A stretch of 64,000 bases of DNA, from positions 1 through 64,000 of the forward strand of contig CAZOKJ010000009.1 of assembly GCA_964580465.1 (NCBI GenBank), written 5' to 3'. Below the pieces are notes generated by a model. It worked only from the letters and a program-made list of their open reading frames with translations, made no database searches and was not told the origin of the DNA. The position numbers and the translations under genes are program-made. The stretch is from Taishania sp964580465 (GTDB lineage: Bacteria > Bacteroidota > Bacteroidia > Flavobacteriales_D > Crocinitomicaceae). Of the stretch, positions 8,370 through 17,621 are shown piece after piece. Numbering within the stretch: position 1 is the first letter of the stretch; each line of letters starts with the position of its first letter.

Positions 8370-10265
8370 ATGGTAGCTTATATAAATAAAAACAGACTAT
8401 TACTAACCATTTATAGAGTGGTTATTTTGTTATTGTTTTGGGTGTTATTGTTTGACTTCCAGCGTCTGTTATTTACCATTCATAATCTTGAAAAATTCAT
8501 AGGAGAAGGTTTGTTAAATTGGCTTGGAGTTTTTGTTTATTCCCTTCGGTTAGATTTGGCAACTGCTGGATTTTTAACTGTTTTACCTGCTTTATTTTTA
8601 GTTGTTGCAACGATTTGGAAACAACGATGGGCACAAGTTGTTTTTTACATTTTTCTCGCTTTTGAGATCGTTTTAGTGAGTGCTATTCATGCTGGAGAAA
8701 TCAATGCTTATCCCGAATGGAATCACAAGTTGACAGGACGTGTTTTTATGCACTTAATGCATCCTGATGAGGTTGTAAGAACAGCTGATTATGGCATGTT
8801 ATTTTGGTTTAGTGTATATTTCTTAATGGAATTGCTATTTGCATGGAGGTTGAAACAATGGTTGTTTAAAATGAATGATCAACTTTCGGAGACAACCACT
8901 CTTTACAAATTAGCAATGTCCGTTGTTTTAATTCCAATCATTACATTTTTAAGTTTGCTGTTAGCCAGAGGAGGTTGGCAACAAATACCCATTAATATTG
9001 ATGCAGCGTACTTTTCTAAACATTATGTAACAAACGATTTATCTGTTAATTCTACTTATTTTTTTGGAAAAAGCTACTTGTTGTATAATCGCACGTCGAT
9101 AGATGAGTTCATGCCTTCAACGACGAATGAAGAGTCAGAGCGTATCAAAAATGAGTTGTTCACCTATCCTTTCGAACACAAAGAATGGATCTTGGACAAT
9201 AAGCGACCGAATTTGGTTGTTGTAGTTTTAGAAAGTTGGTCAGGAAATGCCATTAATAGCGTAACAGGAGTAGAAACAGCAACACCTAATTTTGATCGTT
9301 TAACAAAAGAAGGTTTACTATTTACTCATGTTTATGGTGTAGCAAGTACCTCTGAAATTGGAAATACGGCTATTTTTAGTGGTTATCCTGGAATTCCAGA
9401 AGTTTCCATTTCTATGCAACCAGAAAAACATCGCAAAATTCCTTGTTTGAATGAAGATTTAAAAGAATGGGGATATACATCCGCTTATTTGTTTAGTGGT
9501 GACTTGAAGTATGGGAATATTGGAGGTTACTTTACAGACCATGGATTTGATAAAGTGGAAGACGAAAATGATTTTCCTAAAAACTTACCTAAAGGAAAAC
9601 TCAACTATTACGATGAGGATTTATTTGATTTAATGTTGAAGAAAATAAACAAATTACCTCAGCCTTTCATGCAATGTGCTTTTACAGGTAGTACTCATTC
9701 ACCTTATGATTATCCTAATGGTCATCGTTTTACAAAATTCGGAGGTGTGGAAGGTAATTTTATGAATTCCATGATTTATGCTGATTCGTGCTTGAATGAT
9801 TTTCTAAAAAAAGCGAAAAAAGAACCTTGGTATGAGAATACTTTGTTTGTTTTCATTGCAGACCACGGACACGCGACTAATGCCATTCAAAATCCCGCAT
9901 CGAGTGAGTTTAATCGCATTCCTTTGTTGTTGTATGGAGAACCTTTAAAGGATGTTTACAAAGGCCAAAAAGTAGATAAAGTAGGTTCGCAAGTTGACCT
10001 TGTAAGAACCTTGTTATACCAAATGGGAGGGAATTATCAGCGCTATGAATGGTCAAAAGATTTGCTGAATCCCTATGCTCCATCTTTTGCTTTGCACGCC
10101 ATGACGAGAGGTTATGGTTGGGTAACGCCCAAAGGAAACTTTACTTATTTAATGGACGGAAAGCAAGTGATTGAAAATAGTTTTTCAAAAGAAGCCTATT
10201 CACAAGAATTTAAAAATTGTCAAGCCTTGTTAGGAACGATTTACAAAGCCTATAAAAAGTTATAA
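8370..10265 (+). CDS. LTA synthase-like membrane sulfatase/phosphatase-superfamily protein
   Basis: About 631 residues: an N-terminal membrane domain with roughly five helices, then a periplasmic alkaline-phosphatase-superfamily domain like that of lipoteichoic acid synthase and phosphoglycerol transferases. The catalytic domain starts near VVVVLESWSG; the nucleophile is probably the Thr in VASTSEIGN, before IFSGYPG; further metal-site motifs are STHSPYDYP and FIADHGH. In a Gram-negative it would modify a membrane or envelope glycan with a lipid-head-group phosphate, but the substrate is unknown. The frame is open from 8343, overlapping the racemase stop; the ATG at 8370, just after that stop, is preferred. 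It probably belongs to the murF-alr transcript. Confidence 0.8.
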   Translation: MVAYINKNRLLLTIYRVVILLLFWVLLFDFQRLLFTIHNLEKFIGEGLLNWLGVFVYSLRLDLATAGFLTVLPALFLVVATIWKQRWAQVVFYIFLAFEIVLVSAIHAGEINAYPEWNHKLTGRVFMHLMHPDEVVRTADYGMLFWFSVYFLMELLFAWRLKQWLFKMNDQLSETTTLYKLAMSVVLIPIITFLSLLLARGGWQQIPINIDAAYFSKHYVTNDLSVNSTYFFGKSYLLYNRTSIDEFMPSTTNEESERIKNELFTYPFEHKEWILDNKRPNLVVVVLESWSGNAINSVTGVETATPNFDRLTKEGLLFTHVYGVASTSEIGNTAIFSGYPGIPEVSISMQPEKHRKIPCLNEDLKEWGYTSAYLFSGDLKYGNIGGYFTDHGFDKVEDENDFPKNLPKGKLNYYDEDLFDLMLKKINKLPQPFMQCAFTGSTHSPYDYPNGHRFTKFGGVEGNFMNSMIYADSCLNDFLKKAKKEPWYENTLFVFIADHGHATNAIQNPASSEFNRIPLLLYGEPLKDVYKGQKVDKVGSQVDLVRTLLYQMGGNYQRYEWSKDLLNPYAPSFALHAMTRGYGWVTPKGNFTYLMDGKQVIENSFSKEAYSQEFKNCQALLGTIYKAYKKL

Positions 10266-10270
10266 TTTAG

Positions 10271-12094
10271 ATGACGATTGAAGAACTTATTGACTTATTG
10301 AAGTTAGAAATAAGTGCTCAAAACGAGCGCTATGCCATTGATGGAGGACTTAGCTTAAAACAGTTAAAAGCTGAAGGATATGTCTTGCAACCCATTCGAG
10401 TTCAAAGAAAACAGTACGGTTATGCTGATTATCCGGAGTTTGAATTTACATTGCCTTATCCAGCAGAAACGAATAATTTTAGAAATGGTTCATCTATTCA
10501 ACTTTTTGTTGAAGGAGAAAAAGCGATAAATGGTATTTTACTTTATTTGGAAGGAAATAAAGGCGAAATTCGCTTGCACGCTGCTGATTTTCCAGATTGG
10601 TTGGAAGAAAAAAATGTAGGAGTTCAACTAATAGCGGATCAACGAACGAACGAGATCCAGTTGAATCGTCTTAAAGAAATAAAAGATTCCAAAGAATGGG
10701 GGAGGATGTTTCAAAAATGGCACGCTTCATACAATGATTCAATAACTTCTACCACTTCTTTTGAAGGCATACAATTTGAAAATAAACAGTTAAATGATTC
10801 GCAAAAAATAGCCATTGAAAATTGTTTAGGAACAAGTGATATTGAGCTGATTCATGGACCTCCAGGTACGGGGAAAACAACAACAATTGTGGAACTCATC
10901 ACGCAATTAGTAAAACAAGGAAAACGCGTTTTAGTTTCCGCGCCGAGTAATACTGCTGTTGATAACATTGGTATGCGTTTGGCTGCTTTGAAGAAAGAGT
11001 TTTTACGAGTAGGAAATAATGTAAAAGTACGTGAGGAGTTATCGCCATATACCGTTGAAGGTAAAATGGAGGAAACGCAATTGAAGCAAACCATTAAAAA
11101 GATGCGCATTCAATCGGAACAATACCGAAAAATGGCACATCAATACAAGCGTAAATTTGGAAAAGAAGAACGAGAACAACGTAATTTATTGTTGCAAGAA
11201 GTAAAGTCCATTCGCAAAGAAATTCGCGATTTGCAAAAACATTTTGAGGATAGTTTGTATGAAAAAAGCCCGATTATTCTCGGAACACCTATTGCATTGT
11301 ACGATGCTACTTTTAAAGAAAATGAATTTGATGTACTCATCGTAGATGAAGCAGGACAATGTTTAGAGCCTTTAATCTGGGTTGTTTTACCTTTTGCCAA
11401 ACGTTACGTATTGGCGGGAGACCCTTTCCAATTACCACCTACTGTTATTTCAGAAGAAGCACAGCGCAAAGGTTTGGCGGCTTCTTTGTTAGAGCGTTTA
11501 ATGACCAACCAATTTCCTTCGCATTTATTGACAGTTCAGTATCGAATGAAGGCAGTGATTGCAGAGTTTTCTAATCGTTATTTTTACGAAGGTAAATTAC
11601 AATCCCTTGAACAGTTGTCCGATAATGAACACTTGTTTTTTTACGACACAGCAGGAGCCGATTACACCGAGCAAGAAGACGAACAATCAGCATCTTTGTA
11701 CAACAAAGAGGAACTATATTTCATCCGACGATTGATACAGCAAGAATCAATAGATGCGAGCAAAACTGTTTTTATCACACCATACAACGGACAATTGTCC
11801 CAAGCAAGAGAATTATTGGCTGATATACCCTTTCAGCGTATGTCAACTATTGATAGTTTTCAAGGTCAAGAAGCAGAGACGGTCATTTTATCACTTGTTC
11901 GATCAAATCCAGATCAAAAAATTGGTTTTTTATCCGATTATAGACGTATCAATGTTGCATTAACGCGAGCACAGCAAAAGCTATACATCATAGGTGATTC
12001 CGCTACAATAGGTAGCGATGATTTCTATGCGCAATTGTTAGATTTCTTAGAAGAAATAGGAGCCTATCACAGTGTTTATGAGGTGATGGAGTGA
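10271..12094 (+). CDS. SF1 superfamily helicase (IGHMBP2/DNA2-like)
   Basis: 607-residue AAA-type superfamily 1B DNA/RNA helicase. Visible motifs: Walker A GPPGTGKTTT near residue 196, SAPSNTAVDNI (motif Ia), Walker B VDEAGQ near 358, AGDPFQLPP (motif III), TVQYRM (motif IV), STIDSFQGQEAE (motif V) and NVALTRAQ (motif VI). An N-terminal beta-barrel-like region precedes the helicase core, as in IGHMBP2-type proteins. It presumably unwinds nucleic acid in repair or RNA metabolism. It begins five bases after the sulfatase-like gene, so the two are cotranscribed. Confidence 0.88.
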   Translation: MTIEELIDLLKLEISAQNERYAIDGGLSLKQLKAEGYVLQPIRVQRKQYGYADYPEFEFTLPYPAETNNFRNGSSIQLFVEGEKAINGILLYLEGNKGEIRLHAADFPDWLEEKNVGVQLIADQRTNEIQLNRLKEIKDSKEWGRMFQKWHASYNDSITSTTSFEGIQFENKQLNDSQKIAIENCLGTSDIELIHGPPGTGKTTTIVELITQLVKQGKRVLVSAPSNTAVDNIGMRLAALKKEFLRVGNNVKVREELSPYTVEGKMEETQLKQTIKKMRIQSEQYRKMAHQYKRKFGKEEREQRNLLLQEVKSIRKEIRDLQKHFEDSLYEKSPIILGTPIALYDATFKENEFDVLIVDEAGQCLEPLIWVVLPFAKRYVLAGDPFQLPPTVISEEAQRKGLAASLLERLMTNQFPSHLLTVQYRMKAVIAEFSNRYFYEGKLQSLEQLSDNEHLFFYDTAGADYTEQEDEQSASLYNKEELYFIRRLIQQESIDASKTVFITPYNGQLSQARELLADIPFQRMSTIDSFQGQEAETVILSLVRSNPDQKIGFLSDYRRINVALTRAQQKLYIIGDSATIGSDDFYAQLLDFLEEIGAYHSVYEVME

Positions 12095-12132
12095 TTTTGG
12101 ATTTTTTTCTTTTATTCTTCTCGTCTCAACGG

Positions 12133-12163
12133 GGAGGGAAAAGAAAATATAGATTTTCCTCCT
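12133..12163. terminator. Possible weak bidirectional terminator
   Basis: GGAGGGAAAA and TTTTCCTCC can pair with one bulged base between the convergent helicase and trmH-like genes. It overlaps the trmH-like stop codon. The stem is imperfect. Confidence 0.3.
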
Positions 12164-12695
12164 ACCCAATATACCTCTTTGCAAACTCCCACAAAACTAC
12201 GCCTGCGCATACAGAAACATTGAGGCTATGTTTGGTGCCGAACTGCGGAATTTCAATGACAGCATCTGATAAATCAACTAATTCTTGTTGTACACCGTTG
12301 ACTTCATTTCCAAAAATGAGGGCAAACTTTTCTGCCTTTAAGTTAGAGGTGTCTTGTAAAAAAGTGGTATTTTCAGTTTGTTCAATGGAAGCCACAAATA
12401 TGTTTTGCTCTTGCAATTCTTTTACCAATTCTACTGCATTAGCACGATGTTCCCATTCAACAGAATCGGTTGCTCCTAAAGCTGTTTTGAGTATTTCGCG
12501 ATGAGGTGGAGTAGCAGTGATGCCACATAAATAGATTTTTTCCACATTAAAAGCATCACAAGTGCGAAAGAATGAGCCGATGTTGCTCAAACTTCGAATG
12601 TCATCTAGTATTACGATTAGCGGGAATTTTTTTTGCGCTTTGAATTCTTCTTCCGATACACGTTCTAATTCCCAAAGTTTTAATTTCTTATTCAT
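12162..12695 (-). CDS. SpoU/TrmH family RNA methyltransferase
   Basis: 177-residue SPOUT-class methyltransferase that should place a 2'-O-methyl group on tRNA or rRNA using S-adenosylmethionine. Motif 1 is the NIGSFFRTCDAF region near residues 40-51, motif 2 is IFGNEVNGV near 110-118, and motif 3 is IPQFGTKHSLNVSVCAGVVLWE near 137-158, together building the knotted cofactor site. It lacks an N-terminal substrate-binding domain, like short TrmH-type proteins. It starts three bases after the uvrA stop and is probably cotranscribed with uvrA. The target nucleotide cannot be predicted. Confidence 0.85.
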   Translation of the reverse strand: MNKKLKLWELERVSEEEFKAQKKFPLIVILDDIRSLSNIGSFFRTCDAFNVEKIYLCGITATPPHREILKTALGATDSVEWEHRANAVELVKELQEQNIFVASIEQTENTTFLQDTSNLKAEKFALIFGNEVNGVQQELVDLSDAVIEIPQFGTKHSLNVSVCAGVVLWEFAKRYIG

Positions 12696-12698
12696 GGC

Positions 12699-15473
12699 TT
12701 ATTTTAATCGTAAGTATTGTCCTGTATAACTTTCTTTACATTTTTTTATCTCCTCTGGCGTACCTTCAAAAACTACCTGTCCACCTTTGTTTCCGCCTTC
12801 TGGACCAAGGTCAATGATCCAATCGGCGCATTTGATGACTTCTCCATTGTGCTCAATAACAATGATGGAATGCCCAGCATCAACTAATCGGTTAAAGGCA
12901 ATAACCAATTTATCGATGTCGTAGAAATGTAATCCTGTTGTTGGTTCGTCAAAGATGAAGAGCGTAGGTTCAGCTTTTGTTCCTTTAGCTAAGAAAGAAG
13001 CTAGTTTGATGCGCTGTGCTTCACCACCACTCATGGTACTGGATGATTGTCCCATCTTTAAGTAACCTAAACCAACATCGTATAGAGGTTGAATTTTCTC
13101 AACAATTTTTTGCTCTAAACGCCCATCACTTTCTTTGAAAAATGCCAAAGCACTCTCAATATCCATTTCCAATAATTGAGAAATGTTTTTACCTCTGTAT
13201 TCTACTTCTAGTGTTTCAGCTTTGTAACGTGTTCCGTGACAAGTTTCACAAGCAAGATGTATGTCTGCCATAAATTGCATGCCAACAGTGATGCTGCCTT
13301 CGCCTTCGCACATTTCGCAACGACCGCCATCCACGTTGAAACTAAAGAATCCAGGCTTGTAAAAACGTTGTTTAGCCAATGGTTGTTGCGCCATCAACTC
13401 CCTGATTTCGTCAAATGCTTTTACGTAAGTGACAGGATTACTTCGAGAAGATTTACCAATTGGATTTTGATCGATTAATTCAACAGCTTTAATCATTTTC
13501 CAATCACCTTCTGCTTCAAAATTTTTCGAAGAAAGTGCAATTTCACCCAATTTATTTCTAACAGCAGGATATACAATATCTTTAATCAACGTTGACTTTC
13601 CTGAACCGCTAACTCCTGTGATACAAACTAAATTATTGAGAGGAATGGTCACTTTAACATCCTTCAAATTATGCTTTCTTACACCTGTAAAACGCAGTAA
13701 ATGTTGCTGTTTTCTACGTTTACTTGGTACCGGAATGCTTCTTTTTCCTGTTAAATATTCAGCTGTAATGCTTTTTGCTTGGATGAGTTTGTCGTGTGTT
13801 CCTTGAAAAACAACTTCTCCGCCATATACTCCAGCCATTGGACCAATGTCTAAGATCTCATCAGCAGCACGCATAATATCCTCTTCGTGCTCTACAACGA
13901 TGACCGTGTTTCCAAGGTCGCGTAAATTGTGTAGTACTTTGATTAAACGTTCAGTATCACGTGGGTGCAAACCGATAGAAGGTTCATCGAGGATGTACAT
14001 AGAACCTACCAAGCTACTGCCTAGTGACGTTGCTAAATTGATGCGTTGAGATTCTCCACCTGATAAACTATTTGACTGGCGATTTAAGGTTAAATATCCC
14101 AAACCAACATCGCATAAGAAGGATAAGCGATTGATAATTTCTGGCAAAACGCGTTTGGACACCTGTCTGTCGTACTCTCCTAATTCCAATTGTTGGAAAA
14201 ATGGCAACAACTCATCAATAGGTGTTAGCACAATATCTGTAATGGACTTTCCATTTACCTTTACGTAATTAGCGTCTCCTCTTAGGCGTGTTCCTCTACA
14301 CTCTGGACAAGCTGTTTTTCCACGGTAGCGCGAAAGCATTACACGATAGTGAATTTTGTAAGTTTGAGATTCTAAAAATTGAAAAAAAGGCGTAATTCCT
14401 GTAAAGTATTTATTCCCAGACCACAATAAATCGTATTCTTTTTGGCTTAAATCTTTAATTGGTCGGTGTATAGGAAAATCAAATTTTGAAGCACTGTAAA
14501 TTAATTCATTGAGGTATTCGCTCATTGTTTCTCCTTTCCAACAAGCAACAGCACCTTCGAATACACTTAAGTTTTTATTAGGGATTACCAAATCTTCGTC
14601 AATTCCAATGATTTGTCCATAACCTTCACACGTTTTACAAGCTCCAAAAGGATTGTTAAAGGTGAATAAGTGTTCACTTGGTAATTGAAACTCCATTCCA
14701 TCTAACTCAAATCGCGTTGAAAAGTTATGTTGTTTTAAGTCGCTCATTGTCATAATGATGCATTCGCCATTTCCTTCTGTAAATGCTAGCTGAATCGAGT
14801 CGGCTAAGCGTGCCATGGACTCTTCTGTTGAAGTGTCAGCTGTTGCTCTGTCGATAACTAATTGAATAGGATAGGAGATAGGTGTATTTTCTTCTAATAC
14901 ATCTTCAATTGTTTGCAATTCATTGTTGACTAAAACACGGGCAAATCCTTGTTGTAACAAAGTTTTTAATTGATCATTTCCTTTATAGCGATCATTTTTA
15001 GCTAAAGGGGTGACAATCAAAATTCTTTCATCGTTAGCTAAAGAACTAATAAAATCAACTACATCGCTAACAGTATGACGCTTTACTTCTTTTCCACTAA
15101 TTGGAGAGTAAGTTTTCCCAACGCGAGCAAACAACAATTTTAAGTAATCGTAAATCTCGGTTGTTGTACCAACAGTCGAACGAGGGTTATTTGAAATGAC
15201 TTTCTGTTCAATAGCAATGGCAGGAGCAATTCCTTTGATGTAATCGGTTTCAGGTTTATCCAATTTACCTAAGAATTGACGCGCATAAGAGGACAAACTT
15301 TCGATGTATCGTCGTTGGCCTTCGGCATAGAGCGTATCAAAAGCAAGGGATGATTTACCAGAACCTGATAAGCCAGTAATGACTGTAAATTTACCATGAG
15401 GAATGTTAACACTCAAGTTTTTTAGATTGTTAACTCGAGCACCTTTTATTTCGATAAATGATTGTTTTGCCAT
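12699..15473 (-). CDS. uvrA: UvrA, excinuclease ABC subunit A
   Basis: 924-residue damage-recognition ATPase of nucleotide excision repair, which acts as a dimer and loads UvrB. It has two ABC modules: Walker A GLSGSGKSS near residues 34-42 and GVSGSGKST near 620, two signature motifs (NSLSGGESQRINLA and STMSGGEAQRIKLA), Walker B LDEPSIGLHP and FDEPTTGLHF, and CxxC zinc modules (CKTCEGYG, CPECRGTR, CEMCEGEG, CETCHGTR). Length and order are typical. A TAAATTTG box ends only five bases before the ATG, so the mRNA may be leaderless. The trmH-like gene follows. Confidence 0.96.
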   Translation of the reverse strand: MAKQSFIEIKGARVNNLKNLSVNIPHGKFTVITGLSGSGKSSLAFDTLYAEGQRRYIESLSSYARQFLGKLDKPETDYIKGIAPAIAIEQKVISNNPRSTVGTTTEIYDYLKLLFARVGKTYSPISGKEVKRHTVSDVVDFISSLANDERILIVTPLAKNDRYKGNDQLKTLLQQGFARVLVNNELQTIEDVLEENTPISYPIQLVIDRATADTSTEESMARLADSIQLAFTEGNGECIIMTMSDLKQHNFSTRFELDGMEFQLPSEHLFTFNNPFGACKTCEGYGQIIGIDEDLVIPNKNLSVFEGAVACWKGETMSEYLNELIYSASKFDFPIHRPIKDLSQKEYDLLWSGNKYFTGITPFFQFLESQTYKIHYRVMLSRYRGKTACPECRGTRLRGDANYVKVNGKSITDIVLTPIDELLPFFQQLELGEYDRQVSKRVLPEIINRLSFLCDVGLGYLTLNRQSNSLSGGESQRINLATSLGSSLVGSMYILDEPSIGLHPRDTERLIKVLHNLRDLGNTVIVVEHEEDIMRAADEILDIGPMAGVYGGEVVFQGTHDKLIQAKSITAEYLTGKRSIPVPSKRRKQQHLLRFTGVRKHNLKDVKVTIPLNNLVCITGVSGSGKSTLIKDIVYPAVRNKLGEIALSSKNFEAEGDWKMIKAVELIDQNPIGKSSRSNPVTYVKAFDEIRELMAQQPLAKQRFYKPGFFSFNVDGGRCEMCEGEGSITVGMQFMADIHLACETCHGTRYKAETLEVEYRGKNISQLLEMDIESALAFFKESDGRLEQKIVEKIQPLYDVGLGYLKMGQSSSTMSGGEAQRIKLASFLAKGTKAEPTLFIFDEPTTGLHFYDIDKLVIAFNRLVDAGHSIIVIEHNGEVIKCADWIIDLGPEGGNKGGQVVFEGTPEEIKKCKESYTGQYLRLK

Positions 15474-15477
15474 GTTG

Positions 15478-15485
15478 CAAATTTA
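15478..15485 (-). promoter_or_regulatory. Bacteroidota -7 box (TAaaTTTG) for uvrA
   Basis: On the minus strand TAAATTTG precedes the uvrA ATG (15473) by four bases. If used, transcription would start at or next to the start codon. No convincing -33 element was found. Confidence 0.35.
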
Positions 15486-15538
15486 CAATAAAGAACAACT
15501 TTTTGGTATATTATTCGTTTTTTAATTAGTTTAGCGGT

Positions 15539-16237
15539 ATGAATATGAAGATTTGGAGTTTTATTATTGCATTTTTTTCTTTGTTTTTTGTTTTATCACA
15601 AGAGGATGATGGTATATCGGTATATACCGATATGAGTAGCAGAGAAGTTGGAGAGATTATTCCAAAACACACTTTTAATGTAATAGTTGGCTTACCGAAT
15701 ACAGTTGTTAATAAGCCATTTAGAAGGTTGATGGTTGGAATTGTTGATGTAAACCCTTATTATCAGTTTTCATTGCGTAATTCTATTGTTTTTGGAGCTG
15801 GCGTTCGCTATACCTTATTTAAAGTGAATGAGTTTAAGACACCTGTACCAATTTATGGAATGATGCATAGTTTTGGTGGTTTTGTAAAAATTGGCTATGA
15901 GAAGTTTATAACAACGAGATTTGCAGTTGATTTTTCGGTAAAAGTTGGGTTTATGGGTTTTTCTGTAGATACTGATTTAAATAAAAATTTGCATAACGGT
16001 ATATACCGATATGACGCTGGATTTGTTGAACCTACCATGGGGTTCATTTTGAGTGCTACAGAGCGATCCTCTTACCGTTTGGTATTTGGTTACACTGTCC
16101 AGTCTTATGCGTTTAAATTATCACAGATAGGTACATTAAACAGTGGAGGGTACTCAATAAAAGAGAACAAGCGCCCTACTCAATTTATAACTTTTGGATT
16201 AGGATACACGCATTATTTTGGTAAGGTAAAAAATTAA
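15539..16237 (+). CDS. Exported outer-membrane beta-barrel-like protein with two palindrome copies
   Basis: 232 residues with a hydrophobic signal segment (residues 4-20, WSFIIAFFSLFFVLS). Alternating aromatic/hydrophobic strands, and a C-terminus ending in FGLGYTHYFGK, suggest an outer-membrane barrel. No specific family is recognised. The gene carries two copies of the palindrome family: a perfect 20-mer at 15614-15633, read as ISVYTDM (residues 26-32, just after the signal peptide), and a copy with one mismatch at 15993-16012, read in another frame as NGIYRYD (153-159). A start at the second ATG (residue 3) is equally possible. It is followed after one base by prmC, so the two are probably cotranscribed. 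Confidence 0.7.
   Translation: MNMKIWSFIIAFFSLFFVLSQEDDGISVYTDMSSREVGEIIPKHTFNVIVGLPNTVVNKPFRRLMVGIVDVNPYYQFSLRNSIVFGAGVRYTLFKVNEFKTPVPIYGMMHSFGGFVKIGYEKFITTRFAVDFSVKVGFMGFSVDTDLNKNLHNGIYRYDAGFVEPTMGFILSATERSSYRLVFGYTVQSYAFKLSQIGTLNSGGYSIKENKRPTQFITFGLGYTHYFGKVKN
15614..15633. repeat. Palindromic repeat, perfect copy, inside a CDS
   Basis: ATATCGGTATATACCGATAT, a perfect 20-bp inverted repeat preceded by GGT. It is translated GISVYTDM in the outer-membrane-type gene. Confidence 0.95.
15993..16012. repeat. Palindromic repeat, one mismatch, inside a CDS
   Basis: ATAACGGTATATACCGATAT differs from the core at position 4 only. It lies in the same gene as the 15614 copy but in a different frame (NGIYRYD). 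Confidence 0.88.
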
Positions 16238-16238
16238 T

Positions 16239-17102
16239 ATGTTTGTAGTAGATAACACGATAAAGTCGGTAAAACAATACTTTTTTGAAAGGCTTTCTAA
16301 TCAATTTTCTCATAGAGAGTTGCGTATGATGTTTGGGTTGCTAGTTCAAAAGCGATTAGGTGTAGAATCATCAGAAGTACATTTTTTGGAAGAGCAAAAA
16401 TTAAGCGAGTCTGATTTGTTGTATTTTCGTTCAGCTGTTAAGCGTTTACAGGCTGATGAACCTTTTCAATATATTGTGAACGAAACAGAGTTTTACGGTA
16501 TATCGGTATATACCGATATGCGTGCTTTAATTCCTCGCCCAGAAACAGAGGAGTTGGTAGATTGGGTTTTGAAAGATATAGAAAATTCACCTAAAAAAAT
16601 TGTAGATGTTTGCACAGGAACAGGTTGTATTGCACTTGCACTTGCTAGTAAATTGAAAAACGCTTCTATTTTTGGGATTGATGTTTCTGAAGAAGCGTTG
16701 AGTTTAGCAAAAGAAAATGCTAATAGGTTGCAATTTCCTGTTGAGTTTTATAATGTCGATATTTTAAAAGAAAAATTACCATTTCCAAATGAAAGCATAG
16801 ATATCATTGTTTCAAATCCGCCATACATTACTGAATCAGAAAAAGATAAAATGGCTTTAAATGTGTTGAATTATGAGCCTCATATTGCTTTATTTGTGGA
16901 AAATGAAAAAGCGTTAATTTTTTATGAGAAGATAGCGAAGCAAGCATTGTTGAAATTGAAAAACGGAGGAAGTTTATATTTTGAAATTAATGAATCTTTT
17001 GGTAAAGAGACAGTTGATTTACTTATGGAATTAGGCTTCTCTAGTGTTGAATTGAAGAAAGATTTACAAGACAAAGATAGGATGATAAAAGCGATTAAGT
17101 AA
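16239..17102 (+). CDS. prmC: PrmC (HemK), release-factor glutamine methyltransferase
   Basis: 287-residue SAM-dependent enzyme that N5-methylates the GGQ glutamine of peptide release factors. The N-terminal helical domain is followed by the conserved hairpin ending LIPRPETEEL (97-106), the SAM-binding motif VDVCTGTGCIALALA and the catalytic SNPPYI tetrapeptide motif. Residues 88-94 (ISVYTDM) are encoded by a perfect 20-bp palindromic repeat at 16500-16519, yet the spacing from the EPFQYI segment to LIPRP equals that of E. coli PrmC as I recall it. The enzyme therefore looks full length and functional. It starts one base after the upstream outer-membrane-type gene. Confidence 0.93.
   Translation: MFVVDNTIKSVKQYFFERLSNQFSHRELRMMFGLLVQKRLGVESSEVHFLEEQKLSESDLLYFRSAVKRLQADEPFQYIVNETEFYGISVYTDMRALIPRPETEELVDWVLKDIENSPKKIVDVCTGTGCIALALASKLKNASIFGIDVSEEALSLAKENANRLQFPVEFYNVDILKEKLPFPNESIDIIVSNPPYITESEKDKMALNVLNYEPHIALFVENEKALIFYEKIAKQALLKLKNGGSLYFEINESFGKETVDLLMELGFSSVELKKDLQDKDRMIKAIK
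16500..16519. repeat. Palindromic repeat, perfect copy, inside prmC
   Basis: Perfect ATATCGGTATATACCGATAT preceded by GGT. It encodes residues 88-94 of PrmC in the ISVYTDM frame, between the N-terminal and catalytic domains. Confidence 0.95.
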
Positions 17103-17111
17103 TAGTTTAAA

Positions 17112-17534
17112 ATGAATACAGGTAATATGAAAACACGGAAGTTTTCTTACAATAAATGGAGGCTTTTTTTAGATTTTTTTGTTGCTTTACTATGGATATT
17201 TATTACAATTAGTGACTATTTTGAACTGAAAACTGTAACCTTAAATATGGTTGTTTACGGTTTAGCTTCTTTATTGTTCTTAATGGCTTTTATAGTTCGT
17301 TTTTTGAATGGTTATATTGAAATTTATCAAGATGAGATAAGGATTCAGAGTCTTCCGAAAAAGAGAATATATATTCGAGATTTAATAGAAATTAGAGTTG
17401 CTCCAGAGGATATTATATTGAGAACAAAAGAGAAAAGTTATAAAATTTCAAAATTGTCCATTGACAAATCCCAATATGAAGCATTAGATTTGTTTATGAA
17501 GGACTTAAATGAAGCAATTAATCAAAAGTCTTAA
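17112..17534 (+). CDS. Small membrane protein of unknown function
   Basis: 140 residues. Two hydrophobic segments (about 17-36 and 45-65, WRLFLDFFVALLWIFI and LASLLFLMAFIV) are followed by a soluble tail of short beta strands (YIEIYQDEIRIQSL, YIRDLIEIRVAPEDIILRT) resembling membrane-attached PH-like or YcxB-like domains. No specific family is recognised. The ATG at 17112 follows the prmC stop by nine bases, suggesting cotranscription; a second in-frame ATG is at codon 6. Confidence 0.65.
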   Translation: MNTGNMKTRKFSYNKWRLFLDFFVALLWIFITISDYFELKTVTLNMVVYGLASLLFLMAFIVRFLNGYIEIYQDEIRIQSLPKKRIYIRDLIEIRVAPEDIILRTKEKSYKISKLSIDKSQYEALDLFMKDLNEAINQKS

Positions 17535-17621
17535 ACCGCTTTGAAAATTTGTGTTTATTTAATCTTTAAGTGAGATCTTTTCCTTATTTTTACCAAATAT
17601 AAATAAGATAATATAAGAAGC

